64,000 nt of DNA, taken from positions 183,044 through 247,043 of the forward strand of contig MNCI01016599.1 of the NCBI GenBank assembly GCA_015680685.1. Reading direction: 5' to 3'. Position 1 is the stretch's first letter. Each line of letters starts with the position of its first letter. This document shows positions 10,031 through 21,302 of this stretch, one piece after another. The notes under the pieces are model-generated. The model had not been told where the DNA came from. It did not search any database and saw nothing but the letters and a program-made list of their open reading frames with translations. Both the position numbers and the translations under genes were made by a program. Source of the DNA: Gnetum montanum (Eukaryota > Streptophyta > Gnetopsida > Gnetales > Gnetaceae).

Positions 10031-11825
10031 ATAACAGAATACCAATTTTGTTGTTGTAGGTTTTGGGATGCCTTAGTCAACAAACAACGTCTTGAAAACA
10101 TTAGAGCTTAGTTAGACAAGATACATACACATCTTTTTCTCCAAGTGAGCCTTTATAGTGTACAGCATATCAAGAAAAACAACATCAAATTTCCTAGACA
10201 CAAATTTTACCCTGATCATGTAGGTATATGCTCTAACCTTTTGTTCAAGACATTTGAGCAAGCATGGTGAATTTATCAAGCACTCTTAAATTAGTATATT
10301 CTCGTTGTTTCATTGAAAAGAAAACAAGTGTTCTTCATTTTGGCTTATTACAGTGAATTCAAGTACTTTTCAATATTTGAATCCTTTCTTATTCTTTAGG
10401 ACTGGAAATGGAAAAGTTAAAAGAAGCTCAACATAGAATTGCTTCAAATGATGTTAATAGAATTCAAGGCTATTTTACACACTTAATTTAACAACTTGTC
10501 TTACCAAAAAGTGAGTTAATTTGTTTAATTTATTTTTATTTTTATAGTTTAGTAATTTATTTTTTAAAAAATAATACCTAATATGTTCTATTGAACTATT
10601 CTATGTTTATTACCAAGTATGGCATGGTTCCGTCGACTAGCTCATTCGATCATATATAATAAGTTACAAGTTTGAAATTGGCTAAACTATCACTATGCTA
10701 TTGTTTTTTGCTAGTCTTTGTCTTTTTTAGCTTATCCTTAAATTATTTGTTATTTGTTTTATTGTTTATTTTTAAATTTTATTTTTTTAAAAAAAGTAGT
10801 TTATTTATCCTGAAATTGATGGTTATACTTTAAATAATTATTTGTTTATTTTTAAATTACTTTTTTACTTAAAATTTTTATAGTTTAAAATCAATTCTAG
10901 TGCATTTCAACTAACCATTAACCATAACATTATTTCTTTTCTCTTAAATACATTGCAATTGATTCTATAATTGAAATGATTTGCAAGTTATTTGCAGTAT
11001 AGTAAATGAAATAATTTTGATCTTGGAATAGGTAAATCCACGTAGTGCAACAAAAAGGTGTCCTCAATCAAAGGCAAGAATAGTATGCATGATAATTATC
11101 TTGATGATTTTCCAAAAAGGCCAAATTGATTTCTTTTTGTCTTAGTTTACATTTTGATCCACATCAGTGGATATAGAAGCCATAGTGGGAGAGGTAATCA
11201 ATATGCTAGAGCTTGACAGTGACAAAATAGTAGTGGCAAAACTAGTGAACAACATTCTAAATACCACTCATGGTCTCAAAGCAATTAATAAATGCAGATT
11301 CACCACTACATGTTAACAATCAAATAAAATCCTCAAAGATGAGCTAAAAACAATGCAAGACTCTACCACCACTCTTTCATCTAGATAAACAAGCATAAAG
11401 CAAGATCTAAGATTAGATCTATGAATAAAAAGATTTGCTGCCCCCTTGAAATGGGAATAGAGAAAAGCCAAAAACAAGCTTATTATATTAACTTTTCTCT
11501 TAAAGAGATGGACTTTAAGAATGAGACCTATCCTATGGGATATATGAATTGTAGTGATTGAACTTTACTATAATAAAAAACTCTGACTCAAAGAAAAAAA
11601 AAAGAATCTTAGTAAAAGAAAAACCAATGAAGAGATAATGTACAAAAGTGGTCTCTGAATCCATGGTTTGGCTTATTTTAAAGAGAAAGGAGGAGTGCTT
11701 GTTGCAGAAGTAGTGACTTACCCCACAAAGTTGATGATTTATACCCATGGAAAGCTATGCAAAAGCCACAACAATAGTAGGATTAGTAGCATTCACAACC
11801 CATAGGCACCACCAGATGCTTCACC
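10031..11825. other. AT-rich spacer, no gene recognised
   Basis: Right flank of E1. The sequence is AT-rich with long T and A runs (for example 10500-10870). No reading frame of convincing length or composition is present, and no LTR ends were found. Some fragments (11150-11450) look as if they could once have been coding, but I cannot match them to any family. Confidence 0.5.
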
Positions 11826-12370
11826 TAAATGTATTGCTTATTATCGTCATTGCCATAAAAGTGGCCCTAAATTTTTTTTCCTTTATGTTTGCCATTTCAC
11901 ACATTCAATTTGCTGTAGAGTTGCATTTAACTCATGACAGACCTGCATTTAATTCATGGCAGATGCAGTAGTTAAGGATATCCTTTCATATCTTTGAAAC
12001 CATAAAATTAAAGGAAATGAAACATGTTAAAAACGTTTAAGTCTGCTCTGAATTGTTTTAACAAGTGATGGTTACTGTTCATGGGCAATGGAGTTTTACA
12101 TAAATGTGTTGCTTATTGCTGTCCTCGTTATAGAAGTGGCCCTAAATTTTTTTTCCCTCCATGTTTGCCATTTTACACATTCAATTTGCTGCAAACCTGC
12201 ATTTAATTCATTACAGAGTACTTGAGGACAAAGCATCTTATCCTTTCATATCTTTGAAACCATAAAATTAAAAGATAAAATCAAAGGAAATGAAACATGT
12301 TAAAAACATTTCAATTTGCTATGAAACGTTTTGCCAGGACAGTTACTGTTCATGGGCAACCCAGTTTTAA
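11826..12370. repeat. Tandem duplication of a ~270-bp unit
   Basis: Two direct copies, about 11826-12098 and 12101-12370, begin TAAATGT(A/G)TTGCTTATT and end TTACTGTTCATGGGCAA followed by AGTTTTA. Shared internal stretches include GTGGCCCTAAATTTTTTTTC and CATATCTTTGAAACCATAAA. They differ by small indels: the first has an extra TTTAACTCATGACAGACC-like part and the second an extra AAAAGATAAAATC. The pair lies just downstream of the WD40 gene fragment in its own direction and could be duplicated 3' flank of that gene. Confidence 0.8.
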
Positions 12371-12420
12371 AATAGGATCCTGTTTCCACAACCAGAAAAA
12401 CTCAAAAGTCTAAGAATCCA

Positions 12421-13060
12421 TTACGTTTCTGGCAACATGCCAAAGAGGGAAAAGATAAGAACACTGTTCAGAGGACCCATGTTGGGCTGTAAAATACTTG
12501 TGATCCAATTGCTGAGAGTACCCCACATTGTGATTGTACAATCTTGTGATGCTGAAACGAAGGTGAGACCATCTGCACAAAAACTTAGAGATGTGATTGC
12601 ACCAATGTGATGCTTGCCTGAGACGGCACCACCAAAGAGATAGGCCCCATCAGAAGTGCAAGCAAGAGGACCGACCGATTTCTTCATATGTGGGAATCTG
12701 GATAGTGCCATTTCCAGAAGCTTATCAATGCCGATGCAGATGCTGCAAGTGAGCAAGAAGTAGGGATCACAACCACAGAGTTGAGGGGTAAGCATACATC
12801 TGGACCAAAGTGATGGGCAAGGAGACAGCCTTTCCCCACATCCCACATTGTAAGTCTGCCCTTGTTATATTTCCATGACCATCCCACCATGACTTCACTC
12901 TCACTCTTTGGAAATCTGAATAGCATGTTTATTGATTCGTCCATGTTGTCTGCAGCAAAGATATTTTTCCCTAATTTAAATATTTTGTTGAAGATATAGA
13001 AGCCATGTCTGTGCAATAAATTTATCGTCTCCAAAACATCCAAATTTGCTACCTTAAAAG
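12421..13060 (-). pseudogene. WD40-repeat gene fragment, IPI3/WDR18 (RID3) type
   Basis: Two overlapping minus-strand frames join into one WD40-like protein. The upstream frame (12684-13043) gives RLTMWDVGKG and later SFWKWHYPDSH. After a frameshift at about 12685 the other frame (12421 onward) gives GPLACTSDGAYLFGGAVSG, AITSLSFCADG, TFVSASQDCTITMW and GPLNSVLIF. These match, in order, segments I know from the plant WDR18/IPI3 protein (Arabidopsis ROOT INITIATION DEFECTIVE 3), a Rix1-complex component in 60S ribosome assembly. The GGAVSG segment runs straight into a piece that normally lies two or three blades later, so the middle of the propeller is missing without an intron. It is a broken copy; family assignment is from memory and not tested by search. 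Confidence 0.65.
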
Positions 13061-15400
13061 GTCATGTATAACGGAAAATACGAACGAATTGCAGAAACAG
13101 ACAAAAACGTGAACAAATCATGAGAACAGTATAGCAATGAAATATAGTGTTAGAATTAATTTCAAAACTGAATGCAGCTATGATAGATTGTTATAGTGTT
13201 TCCTGGTATACTGCAGTTTATCAATCAAATGACAGCTAACATAAAACAATAACAGTTAACATCCAAATAATAAATAGAATACACCATAAGTCCATTATTG
13301 CTTCTTGAGATTCCTTATTATTTTATAACTAGCTGTGCAATTGCAGAGGGACAAAATTCAGAATACCGCACTACTGAAATTGCTTCCAATTTGTTAAATG
13401 TTGACAGACATAGCTGCACTATTATGAACAAGAGCTGGTACTTTTAAAAAATGCAGAAACGATAAAACAAAAGTGATGCCCTTAAACCGAATCAGATATT
13501 TAGCTGTTGCATTAAAAAAAATCACAGACATTGGTTGTTAAAATTTGTTAGAATGCCAATGATGTGATAGCTCGACTGATAATTTGTTAGTGTATCAAGC
13601 AATTAGCTGCAAGATCAAGCTATATTAAAGGAACAGGTTATAACTTTGCCTTTTGAGGCACAAGAACCCTGTAGTGAACAAGGCTAACCATGTGTCTGGT
13701 AGTTATACAATTATTTATAACATCTTGTTTCTTTCTTGAGACGCCTTAACCACCACTGCCGATGTTAAACATTCAAAATATATATGGTGTTGAAACCTGC
13801 CTAAAACTACAAAACCGGGATACTTGAGTTGCAAAGTTTGCAAGCACAGAAACAAGCTAAGTTTTCCGCTCTAATCAGATGAGAGAGATTATCTAAACAT
13901 CTTTTGCTGACTCACTTAAAGCTCACTTGAAGTTCTCAATGTGAACCAGAGAGAAACAAAAGCATTTTTCATTGATATTAGTAACCCAGGCATTCTTTAC
14001 TAAAAAACAATAAAATTTTGAAATGATTTGCTCCAGGGCATGACATGGACACCAGGGCCAAACTAGGTACCGTTTGAAGGGCTGCAACAATGACTTTTAA
14101 CTCTAACAATTAAGATAAATGTTAACTTTTGAACTATCTTTTTGTCTTTTATCTTTTTGTCTTTTATTCATTTTTTGGAACAAAAGGCTCAAGGATTTAA
14201 TCACTTAAAACTAACACTAAAAATTCAAGAGGACGCCTAATAAAATATCTTGTAAATAGTAGATCAGTAATGTTAAATAGTATTTTATCCATAAAACTCA
14301 AAGGGAGCCTTTCAGGAATAGTAAATACTATTCTATCCATAATGCTCCTGAACCTATAAGTAACACTAAATAATATTCTATCCATAATGCCAACATACTT
14401 GCTTCAAGTATTTATATCTTTGTGATCCAATGCATAAGAAATTAAATTGAGAAGGCAAAGAGAGCTTGCATGAAAACAACAATATATGAGAATTTAGAAA
14501 TATTTTAGGGTACAAGATTTATTATCAATCTTGGAATTAGTTATCCTTCCCATCATGCAATCATAGCAATCTTACCAAAATTGTTATGGAATACATTTAA
14601 TGTAGTAAAATGGTAATTTGGATAATTTTCAATATAGTAAAACTCAGTTTTTGCATGAAAAAAATTATAGATATATATTATAAATATATAACTAAGTTAG
14701 AGAAAAGCTATTAAAAGAGACATGAATGAATGAGAGTTTAACAAAGTAGCCATATAGCCTAATGAAAAACCATAACCATGGAGTTTGACCTCCATTATGT
14801 CTCTCAATCCTTAATGAAAGGTTAAGCTATAGTCATACAACACAAAAAACATCGAACAACTCGGGCCCCATAGAACACGCAAACCATTCTCAGGGGCCCC
14901 AAGAATATAAGAGATTATTCAGGGGGACCCACACCATAGCATTCTCAGGGACCCCATCGAACCTCTCGGGGGCCCATCGATTTTCAAAACCCAACTTTTA
15001 TTATTTTATTTGGTGCGGGTGCTGCATAATACGCACCAAATGTTCGTTACTCATTTTAATGCTCCGCTGATCACTTAACGCTATCTTACCATCCTTGTAT
15101 GAAGAAGAAGCGTATACAAGTCCATTAAAAAAACCAAACAAAAATACGTTTTATTTTCTAATTTTCAGGCATGATTTCTTGATAACTAAAATGATTTACA
15201 TTCTCGACAAACTGCAATTCTAAAGCCCAATGCCCTACCTGCAGGCAACACATCTTAAGTGAAAAGTGAAAATTCAATCAGGATACGGCAGGATGGAAAT
15301 CGAAAGTAAATATTCAATATCCACTGAACAAACTGCCCCACAAAGTGAATTAGCCTACGAAATTTTCTTAATAAAGGCAAAACGCGGCAGCAACACTAAC
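13061..15400. other. Spacer, no gene recognised; minor local repeats
   Basis: Mostly unstructured AT-rich DNA. At 14275-14392 a unit of about 48 bases containing TATTCTATCCATAATGC occurs three times in degenerate form, producing a short artificial minus-strand reading frame. At 14865-14985 a G/C-rich patch repeats variants of CATTCTCAGGGGCCCC among otherwise AT-rich sequence. Neither looks like a known element. No convincing coding sequence was seen. Confidence 0.5.
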
Positions 15401-15403
15401 CTG

Positions 15404-15520
15404 TTCTTAAATGGATAGCTGCAAAATTTTAAGCAGTTGCCAATTTCGTCATTGAGGATTTTGAGCACATGCAACACTCTCTGATCACCCAAAGCCAAAG
15501 AAATGTATTCTAGAATTCAC
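15404..15520 (-). other. Exon-like open stretch on the minus strand
   Basis: Reading the minus strand from about 15510 to 15404 gives an uninterrupted, compositionally protein-like run including YISLALGDQRVLHVLKILND and CSYPFKNR, and it ends at AACAG|GTTAGTG, a fair splice donor. There is no ATG after the preceding stop. It lies upstream of the WD40 fragment on the same strand and might be an exon of the same locus, but I do not recognise it as part of that family. Confidence 0.25.
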
Positions 15521-16200
15521 TCGAGAGGAGACTAACAATTGCAATTATAAGATTCTTTAAGCTCGAAGGTGGTGCAGAGCAAAATGAGTATACTTTTTTT
15601 ATGATTCATGAAGGAAAAACGCTCATAGAAGAAGCACAAAAAATGGAAATAGCCAGCTAAAAATTTGCAAATCGGCTGAAAAATAGGTACGTGATTATGA
15701 GTGGTTCAGCTATATATATTATAGTACTATAATAAGAAAATTCTTTATAATATAACGATGAGCAGCATTAAATACTTTGAGTGCACTTAACAAAATAGTT
15801 TAGGCGTGTTTGGGAATGTGGTGGCAATGGCCAGGGACAAGGCATTGTTAATACTGCATTTTGCTTTTAACAAGTGTGTGTTTGTGTGTGTGTTTTTCTT
15901 TGTGTTTATGTGTAGATTTGAACTTGCAAACGAAATGGCACACAACATTGAAGGTACAAGGATCTCTAATAGTGGTAGATCCAAAATAACAAAAGTTGGT
16001 CCAAGTTGTGCTTGAGAATGCAATGGACAATTCTCAACCACCAATAGTCCTAGTTTACCACCAAGATATGAAAGGAAGGTGAAGAGATGTGCTAGGATGA
16101 TTTTGCAAGAAACCAATTGTGGCTACTGAAGCAAGTCTTGTGGAGACTTTAACTAATCTTGGTCCTCTAGATAATTTATTATTTTACAAGGTCTTAGAGT
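15521..16200. other. Spacer, no gene recognised
   Basis: AT-rich sequence with a TA-rich patch at 15708-15735 and a GT-rich microsatellite-like stretch near 15870-15910. A reading frame at 15806-16015 overlaps the GT stretch and has no recognisable content. Confidence 0.45.
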
Positions 16201-17850
16201 CCAGTGAGAAGAAGCATGAGTATCATCAAAGATAAGAACTCTATGATTGTTTAGTTGACAAGGAGGAACAATAGTGTAAGACCTTTGGAGATGAACACTT
16301 TGATGATGACAAGAAAAATCTTAACTCGAAGGGCAAGAAGAAGATTTCTCACAAAGATTCTTTGTAGCGTAACTATGAAGAGGAAGGAGGACCACATGGC
16401 AACAACCTACTTTCCCAATTCTAGTATATCCATTTCATTAGGGATGGTGGTGATGAGATTACCAAGAGTTGAACAAGGATATCTACATTCTAAGGTAGCA
16501 CATTGGTGTGAGTAGAATTAGATGCATTAACTTGATGGATGTTCCATCCTACTAAGGATGTACTAATGATGACCTTGAACTTCATTTATAAGCATTTGAT
16601 AATACCTGCTACTTACAAAGGATTATGAGTAATTGGCAAAAGTTTTAGCTGTTCTTCTACACATTCATTAAACATGTTGACACCCTGTACAAATATTTGT
16701 CTCCTAGGTCAATTCAATTGTGGATAGACATGGTTCATATGGTCTATGCCAAATTATAAACTTATGTTTGCATTATAAATAGTTCAAAGATGATAGGTAT
16801 ATAGAAGTAGGGATCCCATGAATCTTTGGACAAGGCCATGGAGAAGTACATGAAAATTACTCATCATGTCCAAGTCATAGCTTCTCTAAGAAAGAACAAT
16901 TGATACATATTGTGCAAAGCTTAATGCAAGAGACTAGAGAACATGTAGATATGTACAGGATGGACCAAGTTCATAAAAAATTTGCAACCCAAATTAAGAT
17001 GTTGCTGGACACTATTATAGGAATGAAAAATGAGTGGCAAAAGAAATAAGCATGTAGAAGAGCATAATCGTGATTCACAATAGAGGAAGGAAATCAAGAA
17101 TATTGAAGCTTCAAATGTCTTCTAGATCCCCATGTAGGACTAAGTTAGAACCAAAAAGGCCTTGATGGATCTGGCCTACAAAGTGGATAAAGTATGGGAT
17201 CCATTGAATAAGAGGATGATAACTACCCTCAAATAACTTGAAGGTAAGGTTGTTAATGCTATGGAGAAAGTTGTTGCTCCTCCTAATCATGAGAAGAAGG
17301 AAGATGATATGGGCATGGCCAAAGTCTCTTCATCTAAGCATGTTGAAGTAGAAGAAAAAATTTCATCCTTTGATGATGAAAATCCTTGTGATTATTGTGC
17401 AAATTATCATGACTTGTAGTGTTACTTGGTCATGGCACATATGATTGGTGAAATGGTATGAGCTAGGATGCCTTTGAATGCTAGGTTTGTCACAAAGAAA
17501 ACAAGGAGGATGTCTTACCAAACAAGATCTTAATTACCCAAGTGGTGCATGCTTGTAGTCCACATAGTAGTATCAACAATGGCAAGCTCCAAACCTTTGG
17601 GGTGCTACTCCATGGAACCAACTTGCTCTAGTGCAACAATATCATATGCTTCTTTTCAACTGATATTTCCAAGGTTCCTAGCAAGTTACCTATCAAAATC
17701 TTCAAATGATCCAACAAATATACTAGCAACAACGAATTCTCCTAACTCAACAATAACAAGTCAATCAATCACTTCTAATCCCTTCCAAGGAAGGATACCA
17801 AGCCAACTACAACTAAAAAAAGCAAACTTTTATGATGTTATCTAGTATAT
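16200..17850 (+). pseudogene. Decayed Ty3/gypsy Gag relic
   Basis: No frame is open for long, but pieces translate to Gag-like text: an acidic/lysine-rich part (about 16295-16350), a helical capsid-like region (16800-17050), and a nucleocapsid motif at 17387-17422 reading C-D-Y-C-A-N-Y-H-D-L-stop-C, a damaged zinc knuckle with the last spacing one short. A proline/serine-rich tail follows (17550-17845). Protease and reverse transcriptase relics lie downstream in order. It is more decayed than E1 to E5 and only distantly similar to them. Confidence 0.6.
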
Positions 17851-18189
17851 TGTTCCCTTAATTATGTATGCAACTAGGCAATATTATGAACCACCTATGA
17901 CCCTAGTTGTGAAGGAAATCAATCAATCTTTTGGCTAAAAATATTTCCATAAGCATAGAAGACCACATCATGAGGCTTCATCCAACAATACTTCTTCACC
18001 CAATGAAGAGGAAAAGGCTACACCAAACACAAGGATTAAGATAGAGGAGATCTTGCTATCATTTCCTAAATGCTACAAAGGGAATGCACTTACATCAAGA
18101 AAAGAATTCTCAACATCTAGCAAATCATATTAGAAAGATCATGACAGTAATTTTGTGATCACCATTTCCATATCCAAGATAACAACTCT

Positions 18190-18620
18190 TGTGGTTAAGG
18201 AAGGTCACCTACCTAAGAAAATACTATATGCTAGCAATCCCATGGTTGAACTTCAAATTGATGAGACAGATCATTGCCAAATTCTCTATGACTTTAGCTC
18301 TAGAGTCAACATCATTTCATTATAATAGTACCTTTATTAGGGGCTTCCTATTCTTAAGAGTACCAACATTCATCTTGAGCTAGAAAATTAGTCTTACACT
18401 TATCGAGTGGGACAACTAAATGATGTCATAACAACCTTGGAGGGTTGGTCCTACCAAATTGATATACTTGTGATTGGACAATATACTAATATTGAAACCA
18501 ATTTTCTAGTGATCATGGGAAGAGCTTGACTAAACACCATTGATGTTAGGATTGTGTTCTAAGGCCTACACTTGGAATTGGTAAGATGGATGAGATGGAA
18601 AGGACTCAATACAAGAAAAT
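18190..18620 (+). pseudogene. Aspartic protease relic of the 16-20 kb Ty3 element
   Basis: About 18205-18320 reads LPKKILYASNPMVELQIDE and then LYDFSSRVNIIS, which corresponds to the LLD-(S/T)G-(S/A)-x-xNhIS active-site segment with Gly replaced. Near 18450-18560 a piece IDILVIGQY, then NFLVIMGRA and NTIDVRIVF matches the C-terminal half of the protease fold as seen in E1 and E2 (LVIQVNN, FPIIMGR, STIDA). Stops and small shifts separate the parts. Confidence 0.6.
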
Positions 18621-19019
18621 ATCATGTAATTCTTCGTACTCTTATGACAAAAAATGATGTTTTTGCTATTTTAAAAATCATATCTATGCTATTAGAGACA
18701 TGGTCTACCTTGAAGAAATACTTGTTCATGATATTAGATGATTTGCATGATCCAAGGAAGGATGTGTGGATTTTCTTCTTAAAGCTTCAAACCATTTCTA
18801 GTTATACCTTTGCATTCTTTACCTTACCAACATTATCATTTGCAAAATCAAAATTCCTAGAACTAAACATTATTGCTGTAGCAATTGAGTATGATCTTGA
18901 GTTTTGAGAAACTCTTGATTTATTCCAAAATGTTCTTGCACCACCTTCAAACCTTAAGCCACTTCTAGAGGGCTTAAAATACATGTTCCTCATATAAGAT
19001 CATCCTATTATTATAAATT

Positions 19020-20306
19020 AGTCCTTGGCAATCCAATAGAAGAAGATTTAAGAGAGGTAGTTATGAAATCTAAGTCTACATTTACTTAGTTCCATGATGA
19101 ACTCATGAGAATTGATCCCTCCATCTATCAACTCCAAATCTACATGGACCCAGCTATCAAACCTCAGAGAATATTGCAATGATGATTAAATCCAAATATA
19201 TGGGATGTTCTAAAGAATAAAGTTTTTCATCTCTTATGGACCAATTTCATTACACCAATCTGTAACATTGAGTGGGTAAGTTCTATAGTAATCGCATTCA
19301 AGAAGGGTAATGAATTATGTGTATGTATCAATTATAGGATCTTGAATGCTTCAACTTTCAAGGATCACTTCCCATTATCTTTTGTTGAATAAATACTTCA
19401 CATCCCTAGGCAAGAGTACTACATCTTTCTTGATGACTACTCAACTTAAAATCAAATACAAATAGTGCCAGAGGACGAAGTAAGACTATCTTCATCTACC
19501 CATGGAGAACATTTTCTCGCAAGCACATATCCATTAGTTTGTACAACACATATGTAACCTTCCAAAGGTTGCTAATGTCTATTTTCCAAGACTACATTTG
19601 CAAGAGTATGGAAGTCTTTATAAAAGATTTTTTCACATAGAGTAGAACATTTTAAGAAGCCTCAAAAAAGCTTAAAGTTGTCTTGCATCATTAATGTTAA
19701 GTTAACCTTAAGCTTAAATAGAAAAAATCAGAACTCATGGTAACTAAAGGCATTATCATTGGTCACAAAGTCTCTGGAATGGAGATAGAAGTAAATTCTA
19801 AAAAGATATGTATCATTCAAAACATAACACAAGTGTCTATGACAATCAAGAAGGTATAATCTTTTCTTAAACACATTGGCTAGAATATCTTGATAGCTTC
19901 ATAAAAGATTTCTCTAGAATATCAAGACCAATGTTTGAGATCATGAAGAAAAATGTCCCATTCACTTGGAATGATGATTGTGAGAATGCCTTCAAATATT
20001 TGAAGAAAAGATTAATATAAACCCCTATGTTAAAGAACCTAGATTGGGCTTTTCCCTTTCACAATATCAAAGATTCATTAGACTATGACTTGAGGGTTAT
20101 TCTAATGCAATATGATACTAAGAAGAGATCCTATCATATTTGATGTGGAGCCTACATCAATAGACTCAAAAAGAATCCATTCCACAAGTTTCCTAAACAA
20201 ATTAAGCTTAGCAAATAAGAGCAACATTAAAAAAATGGAAAAAATTCTTTCTTTTCTTAAGACAAGTTCCAAAATGTAGAGAAATACACCAAGATTGAGG
20301 AACTTG
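19020..20306 (+). pseudogene. Reverse transcriptase and start of RNase H, relic split by E3
   Basis: Readable blocks are CVCINYRILNASTFKDHFPL (about 19320-19375), FLDDYST and NQIQIVPEDEV (about 19428-19480), a thumb with SFIKDFSRISRPM (about 19895-19935) and WNDDCENAFKYLKKRL (about 19970-20015), and the opening of RNase H with SLDYDLRVILMQYD (about 20075). The expected YxDD block is not clearly preserved. The relic stops where the E3 LTR begins at 20307. A more C-terminal RNase H and integrase appear after E3 from 29866 and could be the other half of the same element. Confidence 0.7.
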
Positions 20307-21168
20307 TGATATCATGTATACAATATTGGGTATGTGATATCAGGTACACGATATCACAAGCTTGGAAACGATGTCCGATATCCGATATCGTTGTTCCCAT
20401 GTTATCCTATAAATACAGCATTGAGGTGCACAATAGAGGAAGTTTTTGGAAAGGAGAAGTCTTTTATCAGTTTTTTGTTTTTAGTTCTTATAGTCAGTTT
20501 CAGTGTTCTTTCCAAGTGCATGCCTACAATGTGGTGCTTGTAATTGTATGAAACCTTTGTTTGAGTGTGACATACTTGGACATGCACATGATCGACAATA
20601 AAGATCGAGATTATGCCATCATTGTAGCATTCACTTAGCTTTTAATTGTTTTACTTATTGATTATTTATTGTTGTTTTCTTAGTTAATATTTCTTTTATC
20701 ATCATTTACTATTCTTGTTGTTAACGTGGAATGAGTACACCTTAATCACAAACATTTGAGTGTAACTACATGGTAACCTAGTAGCGTATCGAGTAGTGCT
20801 TTGAGTGATGTGCATTTGGTAATCCTAGAAGTAGTACATGAAGTCCAAGATGTGTATGAATGATTAGGGATGGATGCTCATTGCACTGAGGCTAGCTTAG
20901 ATCTTATTTCCTATTTCCCATTAGTTTAATTAAGTTATCTCTTATTGTCCTTAGGAATAGCATAGTAGTAGGGATCACATCATACACCTCACTCTAGACT
21001 AAACCATATGTAACAAAGAAAATACTATTCCAAGTGGGAAGATAGTGAACCACAATCAATGTATAATTATCTAGGTGCCACAACTAGTCCATTCACAGAG
21101 TTCGACTAGATCACGCCTACATGCTTGTATTCATATGGTTGAGCATAGGGGTACCTCACCCCTCATCA
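20307..21168 (+). repeat. E3 5' LTR
   Basis: Start TGATATCATG (possibly altered from TGATAAGTCA of the 3' copy), end CCCCTCATCA. U3 has GATATC motifs at 20308-20400 including the pair CCGATATCCGATATCG just upstream of the TATA box TATAAATA (20408-20415). The polyadenylation signal AATAAAG lies near 20599. U5 has GGTAACCTAGTAGCG near 20773 and GGTAATCCTAGAAG near 20819. It pairs with 28730-29613. Confidence 0.85.
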
Positions 21169-21169
21169 T

Positions 21170-21190
21170 TGGTGCCATTGCCAAGGATGG
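21170..21190 (+). other. E3 primer binding site, tRNA-Asp type
   Basis: One base after the LTR end comes TGGTGCCATTGCCAAGGATG. The complement of the 3' end of plant tRNA-Asp(GTC) is TGGCGCCGTTGCCGGGGATC, so the site matches with a few C-to-T and G-to-A changes. E4 has a better-preserved copy. Confidence 0.8.
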
Positions 21191-21302
21191 TGCCAATTAT
21201 CTAGATTAGTTATATTATACAAGATCACTATAATATGGTATTAACAATATATCTTTCAAACAAAGAAATTAAATTTAATTAAGTCACACACAATTCATGA
21301 CA

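Noticed and set aside
16255-16515. 86-codon frame as a separate gene
   Set aside because: It is a shifted reading of the Gag relic; another frame gives the acidic/lysine-rich Gag-like text.
20302-20306. Target site duplication for E3
   Set aside because: ACTTG on the left and CTAGA on the right do not match; the left LTR edge may be altered.
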